This document shows, piece after piece, positions 1-8,693 of a stretch of 42,089 nucleotides of DNA. A program made the position numbers and the translations under genes. The notes under the pieces are model-generated. The model was not told where the DNA came from. It was given only the letters and a program-made list of their open reading frames with translations, and did not search any database. Within the stretch, counting starts at the first letter, position 1. Each line of letters begins with the position of its first letter. Location: contig NZ_CAFK01000055.1 of the NCBI RefSeq assembly GCF_000239815.1, positions 1 to 42,089 of the forward strand, given 5' to 3'. This DNA comes from Bradyrhizobium sp. STM 3843 (GTDB taxonomy: Bacteria; Pseudomonadota; Alphaproteobacteria; Rhizobiales; Xanthobacteraceae).

Positions 1-164
1 GCGTCCATGGCCATCTGGATTTCAGCCGCCGAGTCCATCGCCAGCTGATAGTTATGGCCGAAGCCATCGGGGGTATAGCCGATGACGTCCGGCAGGAACA
101 CGCCGCGCTCGGCCAGATGAGCCTGGTCGGCCCGCCAAGCGGCAATTGCCTCTTGCAGATTCAT
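1..164 (-). CDS. Major capsid protein, N-terminal part only (probable DUF2184 type)
   Basis: The frame starts at ATG 164 and runs off the left edge after 54 residues. A GAGAG ribosome site lies a few bases upstream. The visible part is soluble and begins MNLQEAIAAWRAD; it ends AMDA at the window edge. In DUF1073-portal phages the order portal, Mu-F protein, DUF2213 protein, Gp24-like cement, DUF2184 capsid is common, and this gene sits where the capsid belongs. The AMDA end also resembles the start of the conserved region of that family as I remember it. The assignment is by position and weak resemblance; the diagnostic part is outside the window. Confidence 0.55.
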   Translation of the reverse strand, partial: MNLQEAIAAWRADQAHLAERGVFLPDVIGYTPDGFGHNYQLAMDSAAEIQMAMD

Positions 165-241
165 GGTTCTCTCACTCCGCTTGCTGCCGGGCTTTTCTGG
201 CCGGCGAGACTGTTACGATGTTGGGGGAAGGCCTTCGGCGG

Positions 242-1183
242 TTAGCCGTAGATCGTGGCGTCGATCTTCACGAGCTCACCCGGCGCGCCGGCCGAGCGGG
301 CATAGAAGCCGGTCTCGATGGCGATGCCGACGGTGATGGTGCCGGCCGCAAAGGTCTGCGTCGGGTCGACCACGTAAGTGCCGAGACCACCGTTGCCGGT
401 GATGAACGCGGTGATCGAAGTGCCGGCAGTGATGCCGGATGCGCTGATCGAGTCGCCGAGCGCCAGCTTGCCGGAAGCGACCGCAGTGACGCTCAGCACG
501 CCATAGGTTGCGTTGATCGCTTCGCCCTGGACGTTCTGCTCGCCGATGTTCAGGGCATAATCGCCGACGCCGCCGGGAATGCCGTCCAGCTGCTCGACGA
601 TCTTGGTGCCCGCGGCAACGCCCGCGCCGCCAATCGTCGCGCCCGGGTAGAGCGTGCCATTGGTGACGGCCGACACGTTCAGGATGTTGTCATTGATCGA
701 GCCGGTAACCGCCGCGGTGGCCGGGGCGATCGAGCCCGTCACCGAGGCGCTTTCGACGGTGCCCGACGGCGCGAACAGCACGGTGCCGTCAGCGAAGTTC
801 GCATAGGCCTTCATGCCCGGCAGCGCTTCGGTGTTGCCCGCATTGCGCGCCCAGAGGCCCGCGCGAGCCATCAAGCTCATCTGGAAGCCCCGCGGAATGA
901 CCATGCTCGATTCCTGCAGATAGCCGGTGATCAAGCCCTGCTGTTCACGATGAACGAAGCCGGCCGGGCTGCCCGAGCCGAAGTTGTTCACGACGGCCGG
1001 CGCGTCGTTGGCGTCGACTTCCTCAAAACTGAGCCACGCGAAGCGACCGACAATCGCGCCCTGATCGCCAGCGACCAGGCCGCCGGGACCTGCGTCGACA
1101 GAGAAGCGCGGATTGGCGTTGCAGAAGTCACCTTCGACGGCGGGCGCCGGCTGAGTGTTCACGACAGTCTGAAAACCACCCAT
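242..1183 (-). CDS. Gp24-like capsid structural cement (decoration) protein
   Basis: The product is about 313 residues. ATG 1183 is preferred over the in-frame TTG at 1201, because AAAGGA lies 8 bases before the ATG and overlaps the TTG. The N-terminus ([13 protein letters not shown], then a VGRFAW segment, then [12 protein letters not shown]) matches what is usually annotated as structural cement protein Gp24 in alphaproteobacterial prophages. The C-terminal two thirds is glycine-, threonine- and alanine-rich beta-strand sequence with two similar units (GVGDYALN and GLGTYVVD), like surface-exposed phage repeats. It lies between the DUF2213 gene and the capsid gene, as expected for a protein that reinforces the head lattice. 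The role is inferred from family and position. Confidence 0.75.
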   Translation of the reverse strand: MGGFQTVVNTQPAPAVEGDFCNANPRFSVDAGPGGLVAGDQGAIVGRFAWLSFEEVDANDAPAVVNNFGSGSPAGFVHREQQGLITGYLQESSMVIPRGFQMSLMARAGLWARNAGNTEALPGMKAYANFADGTVLFAPSGTVESASVTGSIAPATAAVTGSINDNILNVSAVTNGTLYPGATIGGAGVAAGTKIVEQLDGIPGGVGDYALNIGEQNVQGEAINATYGVLSVTAVASGKLALGDSISASGITAGTSITAFITGNGGLGTYVVDPTQTFAAGTITVGIAIETGFYARSAGAPGELVKIDATIYG

Positions 1184-1252
1184 TGGGGTTTGTCCTTTCA
1201 AGTCAGATGTTTGCCAGACGAATCTGGCGCGTCAGTTGAGGGAGATGGCCCC

Positions 1253-2716
1253 TTAGGCGAGCTTGATGCGGCTGGCTTCGGGGAAGCGGTCGGCGAAGCC
1301 CTTGGCGCTTGCCGCGTCCATTGCGACGGTGGGCGTCGGCTTCGGCTTGCTGCCGGGCAGCGGCTGCATCTCGAGGATGGTCGGCAGCGCCGAGGCGTGC
1401 ACACCCTTGATCTTGTCGCCGAGGCCCATTGCACTGAGCGCGGCGCGATAGACGCCCTCCGCGCTGTCGCATGCGATCGCTAGTTCGCCGACATAGGGGC
1501 GGACCTTGCGTTCGGCGTCGCGGATCTCGCGCTGAGTTTTCGTGACCTGTGCAGTGGTGTCGGCAACCGCCTTTGCGATCGCCGCATCCATGGCGGGCTT
1601 GTCGACCATTTCTTTATCCTTGTCTTCGTCGAGCGCCGGGGGCGCGGTGGTGGTGTCGTCGTCGAGCTCGTCGGCAGCGCCGCCGCCGTCGATCATCGCG
1701 CAGACCTTCGCGATATCCTCATCGGACAGCTTGCCCGTGAGAAACTGGCGGACGCCTTCAGCACCGGCGTCCATGGTGGTCTCATTCGGGCCCTGCCCGA
1801 CCACCGGCAGGCCCTCGGTCGCGTCATTGTCGGCCGCGGCGCCTTCCGCCGGGTCGACGCCATCGAGGCTATCGAGCAGCGCCGCCACGTCATCGATCGA
1901 GGCGTCCTGCGCCAACTTGCCGGCCGTCAGCTTCGTGATGCCTTCGACGATGCCGGCTTTCTTTTCCTTGAAGTTCTTGGACGTGACGCCCTTGAACAGC
2001 GGTGCCAGATCGATCTTTGCGTCCATCGCCAGCTTGGGGCGCAGCGCGATCATCAGCGCGCCCATAGCGACGGCGCCCTTGCGGGTCAGCAGGTCTCTCT
2101 TCGACATTAGAAACAACTCCTCGAGTTTTGGGATTGCCGCATCACCGACGACGACATCGCTGCCGGCGCGGCCCTCGCGGACAGTCGCTACGTGATTTCC
2201 GACGATGTCCCGCATGACGCCGTGATAATCTTCACCCTCATAGGTGCCGGGCGTCATGTCGGCGCGGTAGCGGTACGCGCTGGACAGTTCCTTCTTGACG
2301 TCGTTCTCGACGTCGTCGATTGCATCGCGCGCCCAGATCACCAGGCTGTTGCGCAGAAACGGGGCTTGGAAAACTGCGTCCGTGCCGGTCGAGCCGATCA
2401 CAAGATCCGGCTGATGATCATCAGCCGTGACGGGCTTGTGCCGCGACAACAGCGGGATGTTGTTGAAGGTCGGCGCGGCCTTCGCGAGCTCATCCGGATC
2501 GCGGAGAAGCTTATAGACCTTGTCCGGATCGAGCCCGAGCGATTGCCAATCCGGAATCTCGCGGCCGATGTACGGATTGACCGTCGCCTTGCTGATGTTC
2601 GTGATCTCGACGTGCAAGCGGCCGTCGCGGTCATAGGTCCGCACGCTCGCGCGGTCGAAGGCAAGCCCGTGCGGCCGCGCCTCCGCGCGGTGCTGGCGCT
2701 CGGAGACAGGCGACAT
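1253..2716 (-). CDS. DUF2213 phage protein, probable prohead protease/scaffold
   Basis: The product is 487 residues. The N-terminal 210 residues carry the DUF2213 pattern: GLAFDRASVRTYD, then NPYIGREIPDW, LLSRHKPVTADDH and ELSSAYRYRADMTPG. The C-terminal half is acidic, alanine-rich and partly helical, with a DELDDDTT stretch near residue 330, as expected of a scaffold fused to a maturation protease. The start is ATG 2716, 11 bases after the stop of the preceding small gene, with only a weak AAGAG ribosome site. DUF2213 proteins regularly sit between portal and capsid genes. Protease activity is inferred, and I cannot assign the catalytic serine from sequence alone. Confidence 0.8.
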   Translation of the reverse strand: MSPVSERQHRAEARPHGLAFDRASVRTYDRDGRLHVEITNISKATVNPYIGREIPDWQSLGLDPDKVYKLLRDPDELAKAAPTFNNIPLLSRHKPVTADDHQPDLVIGSTGTDAVFQAPFLRNSLVIWARDAIDDVENDVKKELSSAYRYRADMTPGTYEGEDYHGVMRDIVGNHVATVREGRAGSDVVVGDAAIPKLEELFLMSKRDLLTRKGAVAMGALMIALRPKLAMDAKIDLAPLFKGVTSKNFKEKKAGIVEGITKLTAGKLAQDASIDDVAALLDSLDGVDPAEGAAADNDATEGLPVVGQGPNETTMDAGAEGVRQFLTGKLSDEDIAKVCAMIDGGGAADELDDDTTTAPPALDEDKDKEMVDKPAMDAAIAKAVADTTAQVTKTQREIRDAERKVRPYVGELAIACDSAEGVYRAALSAMGLGDKIKGVHASALPTILEMQPLPGSKPKPTPTVAMDAASAKGFADRFPEASRIKLA

Positions 2717-2727
2717 AGGCAGGACTC

Positions 2728-2982
2728 TTACTTCTTCGCGGGCGCTTCGGGCTTCGCTGCGGCCGTGGGGGCCGCGGCCTTCGGCGTCTGCGCCTGCAAC
2801 TGGTTCTGCAGCTCGAGCAGAAGCGGCGCGGCCGTCTCATACGGCAATTTCATGATGCCCTGCCCGATCGTCTGCAGATCGGCGCGCGTCACGTCGAGCT
2901 TGACGTGATCGGTCGGCGCCTGCGCGAAAGCAGCGCCGGCAGACGCGAGCGAGAGGGTGGCAGCAAGTGCGAGCTTCAGCAT
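2728..2982 (-). CDS. Small secreted protein encoded in the head operon
   Basis: The product is 84 residues. ATG 2982 is chosen because GGAGAC lies just upstream and because it opens a clear signal peptide (MLKLALAATLSLASAGAAFA, cleavage after AFA). The mature part is short, helical and amphipathic, with an IGQGIMKLPYETAAPLL segment and an alanine/proline/lysine-rich tail. It ends 11 bases before the DUF2213 gene, so it is probably cotranscribed with it. No known domain is recognised. An exported protein inside a head-assembly operon is odd; it may act on the host envelope and not in the virion. Confidence 0.7.
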   Translation of the reverse strand: MLKLALAATLSLASAGAAFAQAPTDHVKLDVTRADLQTIGQGIMKLPYETAAPLLLELQNQLQAQTPKAAAPTAAAKPEAPAKK

Positions 2983-3551
2983 GTTGTCTCCGTGGCTATG
3001 GTGGTATCGAACGCGCGGACGTTCCAAGCTCGGCGGACTTATTGGTCAAGCAATAGAATCCGAGGTGACCGTCGAGCGACCGCGGCGATCCAGGAGGCGG
3101 TCGGCTCTGCGAATGGCAGCGCTAGAGGCGGGAAAGAAGCCGGCTATCTCGCATTAGTCGTGCTTCTTAAGTTGTGCAGTCATAAAGCGGTCGGCGCCGC
3201 TCCGCTTGTCCCCTGATGGCGGCGCAACAGCTCCCTTCGCCGAGGTTTCAGAAGGGCTACAATCCAACGTCGGCGTTCACATTTTACCGCTGCGCCACTA
3301 TCGTCGCCGTTGTGGGTCCCCCATTTCGCCCCCCCGGCCCGTTGCCGATCTGTCGGACACCGTCTTACTAGCGTCACACGTCGCGCGCGATTGTGGTATC
3401 AATGGACGCAACGTGGAGTTTAAAGTAAAAGGTTCACTCGATGCAGTGTGTCCCACCAACAGGAGGGGCATCGGCCTTCGTCACTCGGCCCCGCTGAGGT
3501 GTCCAAGCGGCGACGCCAATGTCCGGGAAAACGGGAGTGCAATAGATCGAC
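2983..3551. other. Intergenic, no gene recognised
   Basis: This 569-base stretch separates the leftward head operon from the plus-strand pentapeptide gene. Several short open frames exist on both strands, but none has a ribosome site or a recognisable protein. It should contain the promoter of the plus-strand gene. Base composition becomes more AT-rich toward 3400-3550, marking entry into cargo DNA. Confidence 0.5.
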
Positions 3552-5408
3552 ATGCCGACTGATCCCAAGGATATCGGTGAGCTACAAAAAGCTCTAAACG
3601 ACGCGTCCGCTAAAGCGTCCGTACTCTGGATCACATTTGTAACCTTTGAACTCTATCTAGCGATTGCGTTCGGCTCTGTGACACATCGCAACCTCTTTCT
3701 CGAAGAACCAATCAAACTGCCGCTCTTGAATGTCGATCTTCCATTGGTCGGCTTCTTCGTGGTAGCCCCCAGCGTCCTACTTGTGTTTCAATTCTACATT
3801 TTCCTTCAGCTTCTTGCGCTCGCGTACAAGGCTACAGATTTCGATGGCCTCTTGAGAAGGGAATTCCCAAGCGAACATAGTAGCGAGCTTCTGCGGCAAC
3901 GGCTTGATCCATTTTTGATCTTGCAATTCCTCGTTGGCACAAAGTCTCAGAGGAGAGGTCCGATAAGCGTCTCGCTACGTTTCATAGCGTGGATCACGCT
4001 CGCGGGCGCACCAGTCGTTATTTTGCTACAGGCACAGTTAGCCTTTTTACCTTATCACTTGGCCGAGGTTCAGTGGTTCCTGCGTCTTTGTGTGGTCGTC
4101 AGTCTCATCATTATCTGGTGTTTTTGGGACCCGGTCCGGGCCGACGATCAGCCGGTATTCAAGAATATTTCTCCACGGGCTTGGTGGATAGTCGGCGGCG
4201 CAGGCACTTTTCTTGTCGCTATCTTTAGCATCTTCGTAGCTACCTTCCCCGGAGAGTTCTTGAACGATCGATTTTCCGTCCCGTTTCGGGCTACACTCTT
4301 CGACGGAGACATGCACAATGGGCGACTAAGCAGCCCATTTTCAAATCGTCTTGTTTTAGCTGATCAGTCATTTATCGACCCCGATAAGCTAGAAAAGCTC
4401 GAAATCAGTCGGTCCTTCCGTGGACGCGACCTGAAGGGTGCTATTTTAGACAGGGCAGACCTGCGGAGAGCCGATTTCACCGGTGCGATGCTCGATCAGG
4501 CCAGTTTATCTGGTGCCCACCTTCAGCGGGTACGTTTCGGCTGCTATGGCGGGACAGCCGCACGACCGGATCCCATCCCATGGCCTCGTGATGAATGTAC
4601 TTGGCTGCGCGATGCGGACTTACGATTTACGGAACTAGACGGAGCTAATTTTAAGTCTGCACGCCTTGATAGTGCGGCGTTCGATTTTGCAGCGGGACGG
4701 AACGTCGATTTCGAGTATGCACAATTGGCACACGCTTCGCTCCGGTCTGCTGATTTGCTGGAAGCCACCCATGATCGCGCACGATTGGAGGATGCGCATT
4801 TCGATGAGGCGAACCTAATCGGAGCGTCAATACAGTACGCTCATTCTAGTGATGCGCATTTTAACTCCGCTAAGCTTCAAGGAGCCAATCTTATGGATGC
4901 CAAATTCGAGAGAGCCAACTTTTTTGGTGCTAATCTTCAGGCCGTCAATCTTAGCTTAAGTGATCTCTCGAAGGCCACACTCGATTATGCACAATTGCAA
5001 GGAGCGTCGCTTTTCAAAGCCACTTTAGAGAGAGCGACTTTTGTTGAAACCGGCCTGCAAGGCGCATCAGTGATCGGTGCGCACCTTGCCGGCGTCAAGC
5101 TAGATAAGGCGTACCTGTGGCGCGCAAGCGGTTCGCCTGAGGACATCGATCCAACTGTGCTTGAAGGCGCGAATTTTTCAACACGGCCGTGGGGTGAGAT
5201 ATCCAATTTTGACCAATGGTTGCAACCGTTGATTGAAGCGATTCCGGATCCCAAACGCGCTGCCTTTGCAAGCACTTTATCGGGGCTTTCGCCCACCGCG
5301 GCCGAGCCGGAGTTTCCGCTAGGTAGACCCGTTGCTTTCCCGCGCAACAACTCGTCAACATCGATCTCTCACGAGGCGCCTCGTTCGGTCTCGAATAAAA
5401 CTCGGTAA
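3552..5408 (+). CDS. Multi-pass membrane protein with C-terminal pentapeptide repeats
   Basis: The product is 618 residues. Residues 1-235 hold about five hydrophobic segments (near 24-43, 65-90, 143-165, 175-193 and 210-233). They include KLPLLNVDLPLVGFF, which I associate with membrane domains placed before pentapeptide repeats. Residues from about 290 to 530 are A(D/N)LxxA-type repeats such as DRADLRRADFTGAML and FERANFFGANLQAVNL, which fold as a right-handed quadrilateral beta-helix. The gene runs against the surrounding head operon and is visibly more AT-rich. A GGGAG lies about 14 bases upstream of the ATG, so initiation is weakly supported. Function is unknown; a lysogen-expressed membrane effector or exclusion protein is a reasonable guess. 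Confidence 0.85.
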   Translation: MPTDPKDIGELQKALNDASAKASVLWITFVTFELYLAIAFGSVTHRNLFLEEPIKLPLLNVDLPLVGFFVVAPSVLLVFQFYIFLQLLALAYKATDFDGLLRREFPSEHSSELLRQRLDPFLILQFLVGTKSQRRGPISVSLRFIAWITLAGAPVVILLQAQLAFLPYHLAEVQWFLRLCVVVSLIIIWCFWDPVRADDQPVFKNISPRAWWIVGGAGTFLVAIFSIFVATFPGEFLNDRFSVPFRATLFDGDMHNGRLSSPFSNRLVLADQSFIDPDKLEKLEISRSFRGRDLKGAILDRADLRRADFTGAMLDQASLSGAHLQRVRFGCYGGTAARPDPIPWPRDECTWLRDADLRFTELDGANFKSARLDSAAFDFAAGRNVDFEYAQLAHASLRSADLLEATHDRARLEDAHFDEANLIGASIQYAHSSDAHFNSAKLQGANLMDAKFERANFFGANLQAVNLSLSDLSKATLDYAQLQGASLFKATLERATFVETGLQGASVIGAHLAGVKLDKAYLWRASGSPEDIDPTVLEGANFSTRPWGEISNFDQWLQPLIEAIPDPKRAAFASTLSGLSPTAAEPEFPLGRPVAFPRNNSSTSISHEAPRSVSNKTR

Positions 5409-5558
5409 ACTTCCGGCGCAAATAGCCATTCCGCTTTCTGCGCTCGCAGTAGTCGAGAAGTGCGGACAGTCCGAGGCTGGCTGGGGCGGCCGACACGCTT
5501 TGCCGGCCGGCTGAGGACTGCGATTACCTCGACCGTTCGCGCCACCGGCTCCTTGCCC

Positions 5559-5996
5559 TCAGAAAAAGCGTAGCTTGCTCTCGATCTTCGAGAGGCGATC
5601 CGAAATGATCGGGTCGACGGTATTTATAACGTGCTGAACCACTGTCGCGAACTTCGGCGCCAGCGTTTCTGCGAGCGCATCGCCGAGCTGCCGCAGCGCC
5701 TGCGGCGTGACGAAATCGGCTGCCTCGAGCTTGTCCAGCCGGGCGCCCTGCGCGGTCTGCGCGTCGAGCAGTTCGTGCAAATCACTGTGCAGCGGATCCA
5801 CGTTAGTGCCCAGCTGCGTCTGCACCTCCTGGCGGAAGGCGTCTAGCTGGGCATTCACCTGCGCCATGAACTGCGCCGCCAGCTGGGCGAAACGCTCATC
5901 GATCGCGAGCGCGTTCACGGAGGCCGCGGGCGAGTTTGCTACGGGTACGACGGGTGCTTTGGCCGCCGGGGCGGCCGGCGCTTTTGGGTCAAGCAT
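5559..5996 (-). CDS. Coiled-coil phage protein of the head region
   Basis: The product is 145 residues, start ATG 5996 with AAGGAAA about 7 bases upstream. An alanine/proline-rich head (residues 1-25) precedes heptad-like helices from about 30 to 145, such as DERFAQLAAQFMAQVNAQLD and DRLSKIESKLRFF. It has no cysteine and no membrane segment. It belongs to the leftward head operon, between the minor head gene and the secreted protein gene, now split from them by cargo on both sides. An assembly or scaffold helper is plausible from position. I do not recognise a named family. Confidence 0.65.
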   Translation of the reverse strand: MLDPKAPAAPAAKAPVVPVANSPAASVNALAIDERFAQLAAQFMAQVNAQLDAFRQEVQTQLGTNVDPLHSDLHELLDAQTAQGARLDKLEAADFVTPQALRQLGDALAETLAPKFATVVQHVINTVDPIISDRLSKIESKLRFF

Positions 5997-6475
5997 GGCT
6001 GTTTCCTTGGAGGGGCGTGCTCGTCAAAGAACCGAGGTCGGCTCTTGGGGCCTAAGCGGAATTCATTGCTTGATCAGACTATTGCGGCCTTTGACCCAAA
6101 GCAGATATCCGACCAGCAACGCGCAAGCCCTTCGTGTGCAAGGCAAGGAAAGCGAAGTCTGGATTGACGTCCACCGTTGTATAACCACTGAGCGCGAACG
6201 CGGTCGTCAGACTGCTCTATCCAAAGGCCATGTCGGCGATCCTTACCCACTCCGGCGGACTACAATGTCTGGCTGCGGGCTACAGAGGACGACGCAAACG
6301 CGCCGCAGCGGCCGTTGCGCGACCACTGCGGGCTGTCACCCTTAGCGCTCTAGGAAGATCCAGAGCCTACCTGACTTTTCTTATTGCGTTCTCTGTAAAG
6401 GCGCCCTTTGATATAGACATATCGTGAGATACTGCACACGGAGTTCGGTGGGCAGTATGTGGCATGGGGAATGGC
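5997..6475. other. Intergenic upstream of cargo gene, no gene recognised
   Basis: The 479 bases between the coiled-coil gene and the plus-strand membrane gene contain only short open frames without ribosome sites. The AT-rich stretch near 6380-6440 is the likely promoter zone of the membrane gene, but I cannot name convincing -35 and -10 boxes. Confidence 0.4.
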
Positions 6476-7405
6476 ATGTCGATTGCTGACGGCGATTTCA
6501 AAACCCTGCTTGATACGTTGGAGAAAAGCTCCAACCGGACCCGTTCAGTCTATTACGTGTTTGCCATCATCTATATCTCCATCACCCTTTATGCCGTCAA
6601 TACATTCATGTTTTCCTTCCCCGATGAACGCCTAATACGCATCCGGCAATTCGTGGCTGAATGCGAAGATCCACAAAAACAAAAGCAGCGAGATGACCAC
6701 TGCATCGCTATAGCCGTCGGGATTCAGAAACAACAGGTGGACTTGCCGCCGAGTTCCGGATTCTTGGAGAAATTCGCACAGGCGGAGGAGCAGCACCGCC
6801 GGGACACCTATCTCGACGAGATCGCCGCGAGCCGAAAATTCACTTTTCCGCTGTTTGGTGTGAGTGTGGATCGCGGTTATTTCTGGCTGATGAACTCTCT
6901 GATCGGCGTTGTCATCTATTTTGTCCTACTGTCGGCGCTAGCAAACGAAGCATATCTCTTCGGCTTCATGGTGGCCGCCGCCGGGAGCGATATTGCACGC
7001 CTTCAGCTTGTTCTTATGACCCAAATGCTGTCGTCGCCGTCCGATCAGGATGGCAATGCACCAATATCATATACTCTGACGAAGAGATTCTTGTTGCAAT
7101 CCGTGATTCTGTTGCCGGTCGCGGCGGGTCTAATGTGGATCTGCGACGACTTTTATCTAACCGATATACTTCGGGCGCATTTTAGCCAGGTGAGCTTCGA
7201 AACGGCGGCAGCCGGCATTCGGGATGACTTCTACAAGTTGCCGATCCTCTTCACCGTCAGCCTCGTTGTCCAGGCCGCATCCATTGTCATCATGCTGCAT
7301 GGATTTCGCAACATTAAGGTCAATCTCTCTCGAATTCACACCGATTACCAAACAGCTCATAACAATCTCAAAGCAGCTATTAGCTTCGGGTCGTCAAATG
7401 GGTGA
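6476..7405 (+). CDS. Multi-pass membrane protein, unknown function (cargo)
   Basis: The product is 309 residues. ATG 6476 is preferred over ATG 6464, because GGGGA sits 6 bases before it and nothing precedes the upstream ATG. Hydrophobic segments lie near residues 27-46, 140-165, 205-225 and 260-280. A roughly 90-residue polar loop with two cysteines (EDPQK and DDHC region) follows the first. The second segment is introduced by FTFPLFGVSVD, similar to the matching place in the protein at 3552-5408. The gene runs against the head operon, splits the minor head gene from the coiled-coil gene, and is more AT-rich than its neighbours. No enzymatic motif is seen. Confidence 0.75.
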   Translation: MSIADGDFKTLLDTLEKSSNRTRSVYYVFAIIYISITLYAVNTFMFSFPDERLIRIRQFVAECEDPQKQKQRDDHCIAIAVGIQKQQVDLPPSSGFLEKFAQAEEQHRRDTYLDEIAASRKFTFPLFGVSVDRGYFWLMNSLIGVVIYFVLLSALANEAYLFGFMVAAAGSDIARLQLVLMTQMLSSPSDQDGNAPISYTLTKRFLLQSVILLPVAAGLMWICDDFYLTDILRAHFSQVSFETAAAGIRDDFYKLPILFTVSLVVQAASIVIMLHGFRNIKVNLSRIHTDYQTAHNNLKAAISFGSSNG

Positions 7406-7432
7406 TCGTGTCATCGATTTCTTCCGTCGAAT

Positions 7433-7470
7433 GAAGGCCTGATTGCTTAGCCGCCTTCTGTGAGGCCTTC
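7433..7470 (+). terminator. Inverted repeat downstream of membrane gene, possible terminator
   Basis: GAAGGCCT (7433-7440) and AGGCCTTC (7463-7470) are perfect 8-base arms around a 22-base spacer, starting 28 bases after the stop codon. There is no U-run, so intrinsic termination is uncertain. Its place fits the end of an independently transcribed cargo gene. Confidence 0.35.
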
Positions 7471-7644
7471 GCGGGCATTGTTTAGAAGCGGCTCTATTGC
7501 CTGTATCGCGCTAGCTGGTTCAAGGGATCGGATCAGGTCAAAAGAGCATTTACCTCGCCAAGTCCGCTTGTGGCCCCGACTCGGACTTCCGGCGAAGTCC
7601 GATTTTCGTCCCGTGTTGAAGGCAGAGCGGACATCATTCCGCCC

Positions 7645-8451
7645 TCACGAGAACCCCGGAATGACTGGCCGGCTGATACACCGGCAGTTGATTTCCTCGC
7701 CTGGGAAGATCCAGCGCTGCACGGCAGAGTCCCACATACCTTTGTTCACGTCGTACTTTTTGCCGTCCATGGCGACATGCGTCGGGCGCGGATGCTTGCC
7801 GCCTCCGGAATGCACCCAGATCGCTTGCGTGATGCCCAGCTCATCCTGGCGCGCCCGCGTCATCGAGGCGGTGGCCTTGTTGTTCTGGTCGCGAGCAATG
7901 AAGGCGGCCCGCCGGCGGGTGACGCCGAATTGCTGTTGCAGATCCTGCGTCAGCAGCGCGAGATCGCGGCCCGTCTGGACCGAGTGCATCACCAGGCCCT
8001 CGATGTTCGTGAAATACCGGCTCGGAATCGACTTGATCAGCGAGACCTGCTGACTGACCGTTGCCGCCATGATGTCGCGCATCGCTGGCGTCATCTTGAA
8101 CTTCACGGTGAAGCCCGCCTTTTTCAGGATGGCTGTCAGCGCGCCACTCGAGCGCGAGGCGACCGATTGGGCGAAGAATTCCGCCAGCTCCGGCGCGGCC
8201 TCGTCAAAGTTCTTCTGCCACCGCCTGGCCAGCTTCCGGATCGCGTCTCGGAGCTCGTCGGCCGGCGTGCGGTCCTGCGCCATGACCGGCTCATTGGCCC
8301 GGTACGCCGCGCGCAGCCAATACCGGACCGAGTTGTCCATCTCGGCAATCAAGGCCTGCATCTTCTTCCGATAGGCGTCCTCGATGCCGGCATTGGGCCG
8401 GACTGCCGATAGGACCTTGTCGGTTTTCTTCGTCTGCAGGCGCCTGGGCAT
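7645..8451 (-). CDS. Phage minor head / head morphogenesis protein (Mu gpF / SPP1 gp7 family)
   Basis: The product is 268 residues. It begins at ATG 8451, whose A is shared with the TGA of the preceding gene (TGATG), so translation is coupled. The C-terminus holds the family signature: a VHSGGGKHPRPTH segment, then MDGKKYD, and finally FPGEEINCRC close to the end. The rest is helical and basic. In Mu and SPP1 this protein enters the prohead in a few copies next to the portal and is needed for DNA delivery or head assembly. Its position downstream of the portal gene fits. The length is normal for the compact form of the family. Confidence 0.88.
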   Translation of the reverse strand: MPRRLQTKKTDKVLSAVRPNAGIEDAYRKKMQALIAEMDNSVRYWLRAAYRANEPVMAQDRTPADELRDAIRKLARRWQKNFDEAAPELAEFFAQSVASRSSGALTAILKKAGFTVKFKMTPAMRDIMAATVSQQVSLIKSIPSRYFTNIEGLVMHSVQTGRDLALLTQDLQQQFGVTRRRAAFIARDQNNKATASMTRARQDELGITQAIWVHSGGGKHPRPTHVAMDGKKYDVNKGMWDSAVQRWIFPGEEINCRCISRPVIPGFS

Positions 8452-8693
8452 CAAAGCCACTTCGCTGCCATGTGGCGGATCATGCCGGTGATGCCGCCGC
8501 GCTTCCAAAAGACCGACGACGGCAATTCGTCGAGCGTTTGAGCGGCCGTGATCAGCGATGCTCCAATGATCGCGTCACGGATATGCCCGGCCGGAATATG
8601 CCCGGTCTGCTCGTCGATCACGGACAAGAGCTCATTGGTGAGCACCTGGACGTCTTCGACATAGACGGCCGTCTCATAGCTGAACGCGGTCAC
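8451..8693 (-). CDS. Small phage head-region protein
   Basis: The product is 80 residues. The start at 8693 overlaps the portal stop by 4 bases (ATGA), and the stop overlaps the next start by one base, so it is embedded in a tightly coupled trio of portal, this gene and minor head protein. The sequence is helical, with HIPAGHIRDAIIGASLITAA in the middle and a basic C-terminus (FWKRGGITGMIRHM). No motif or known family is recognised. The coupling indicates a real gene, perhaps a portal or head assembly accessory. Confidence 0.7.
   Translation of the reverse strand: MTAFSYETAVYVEDVQVLTNELLSVIDEQTGHIPAGHIRDAIIGASLITAAQTLDELPSSVFWKRGGITGMIRHMAAKWL

Noticed and set aside
146..1483. Long plus-strand open frame (445 codons) over the cement and prohead protease genes
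   Set aside because: It is antisense to two recognisable phage genes, arginine-rich and without any family pattern, a typical shadow in GC-rich DNA.
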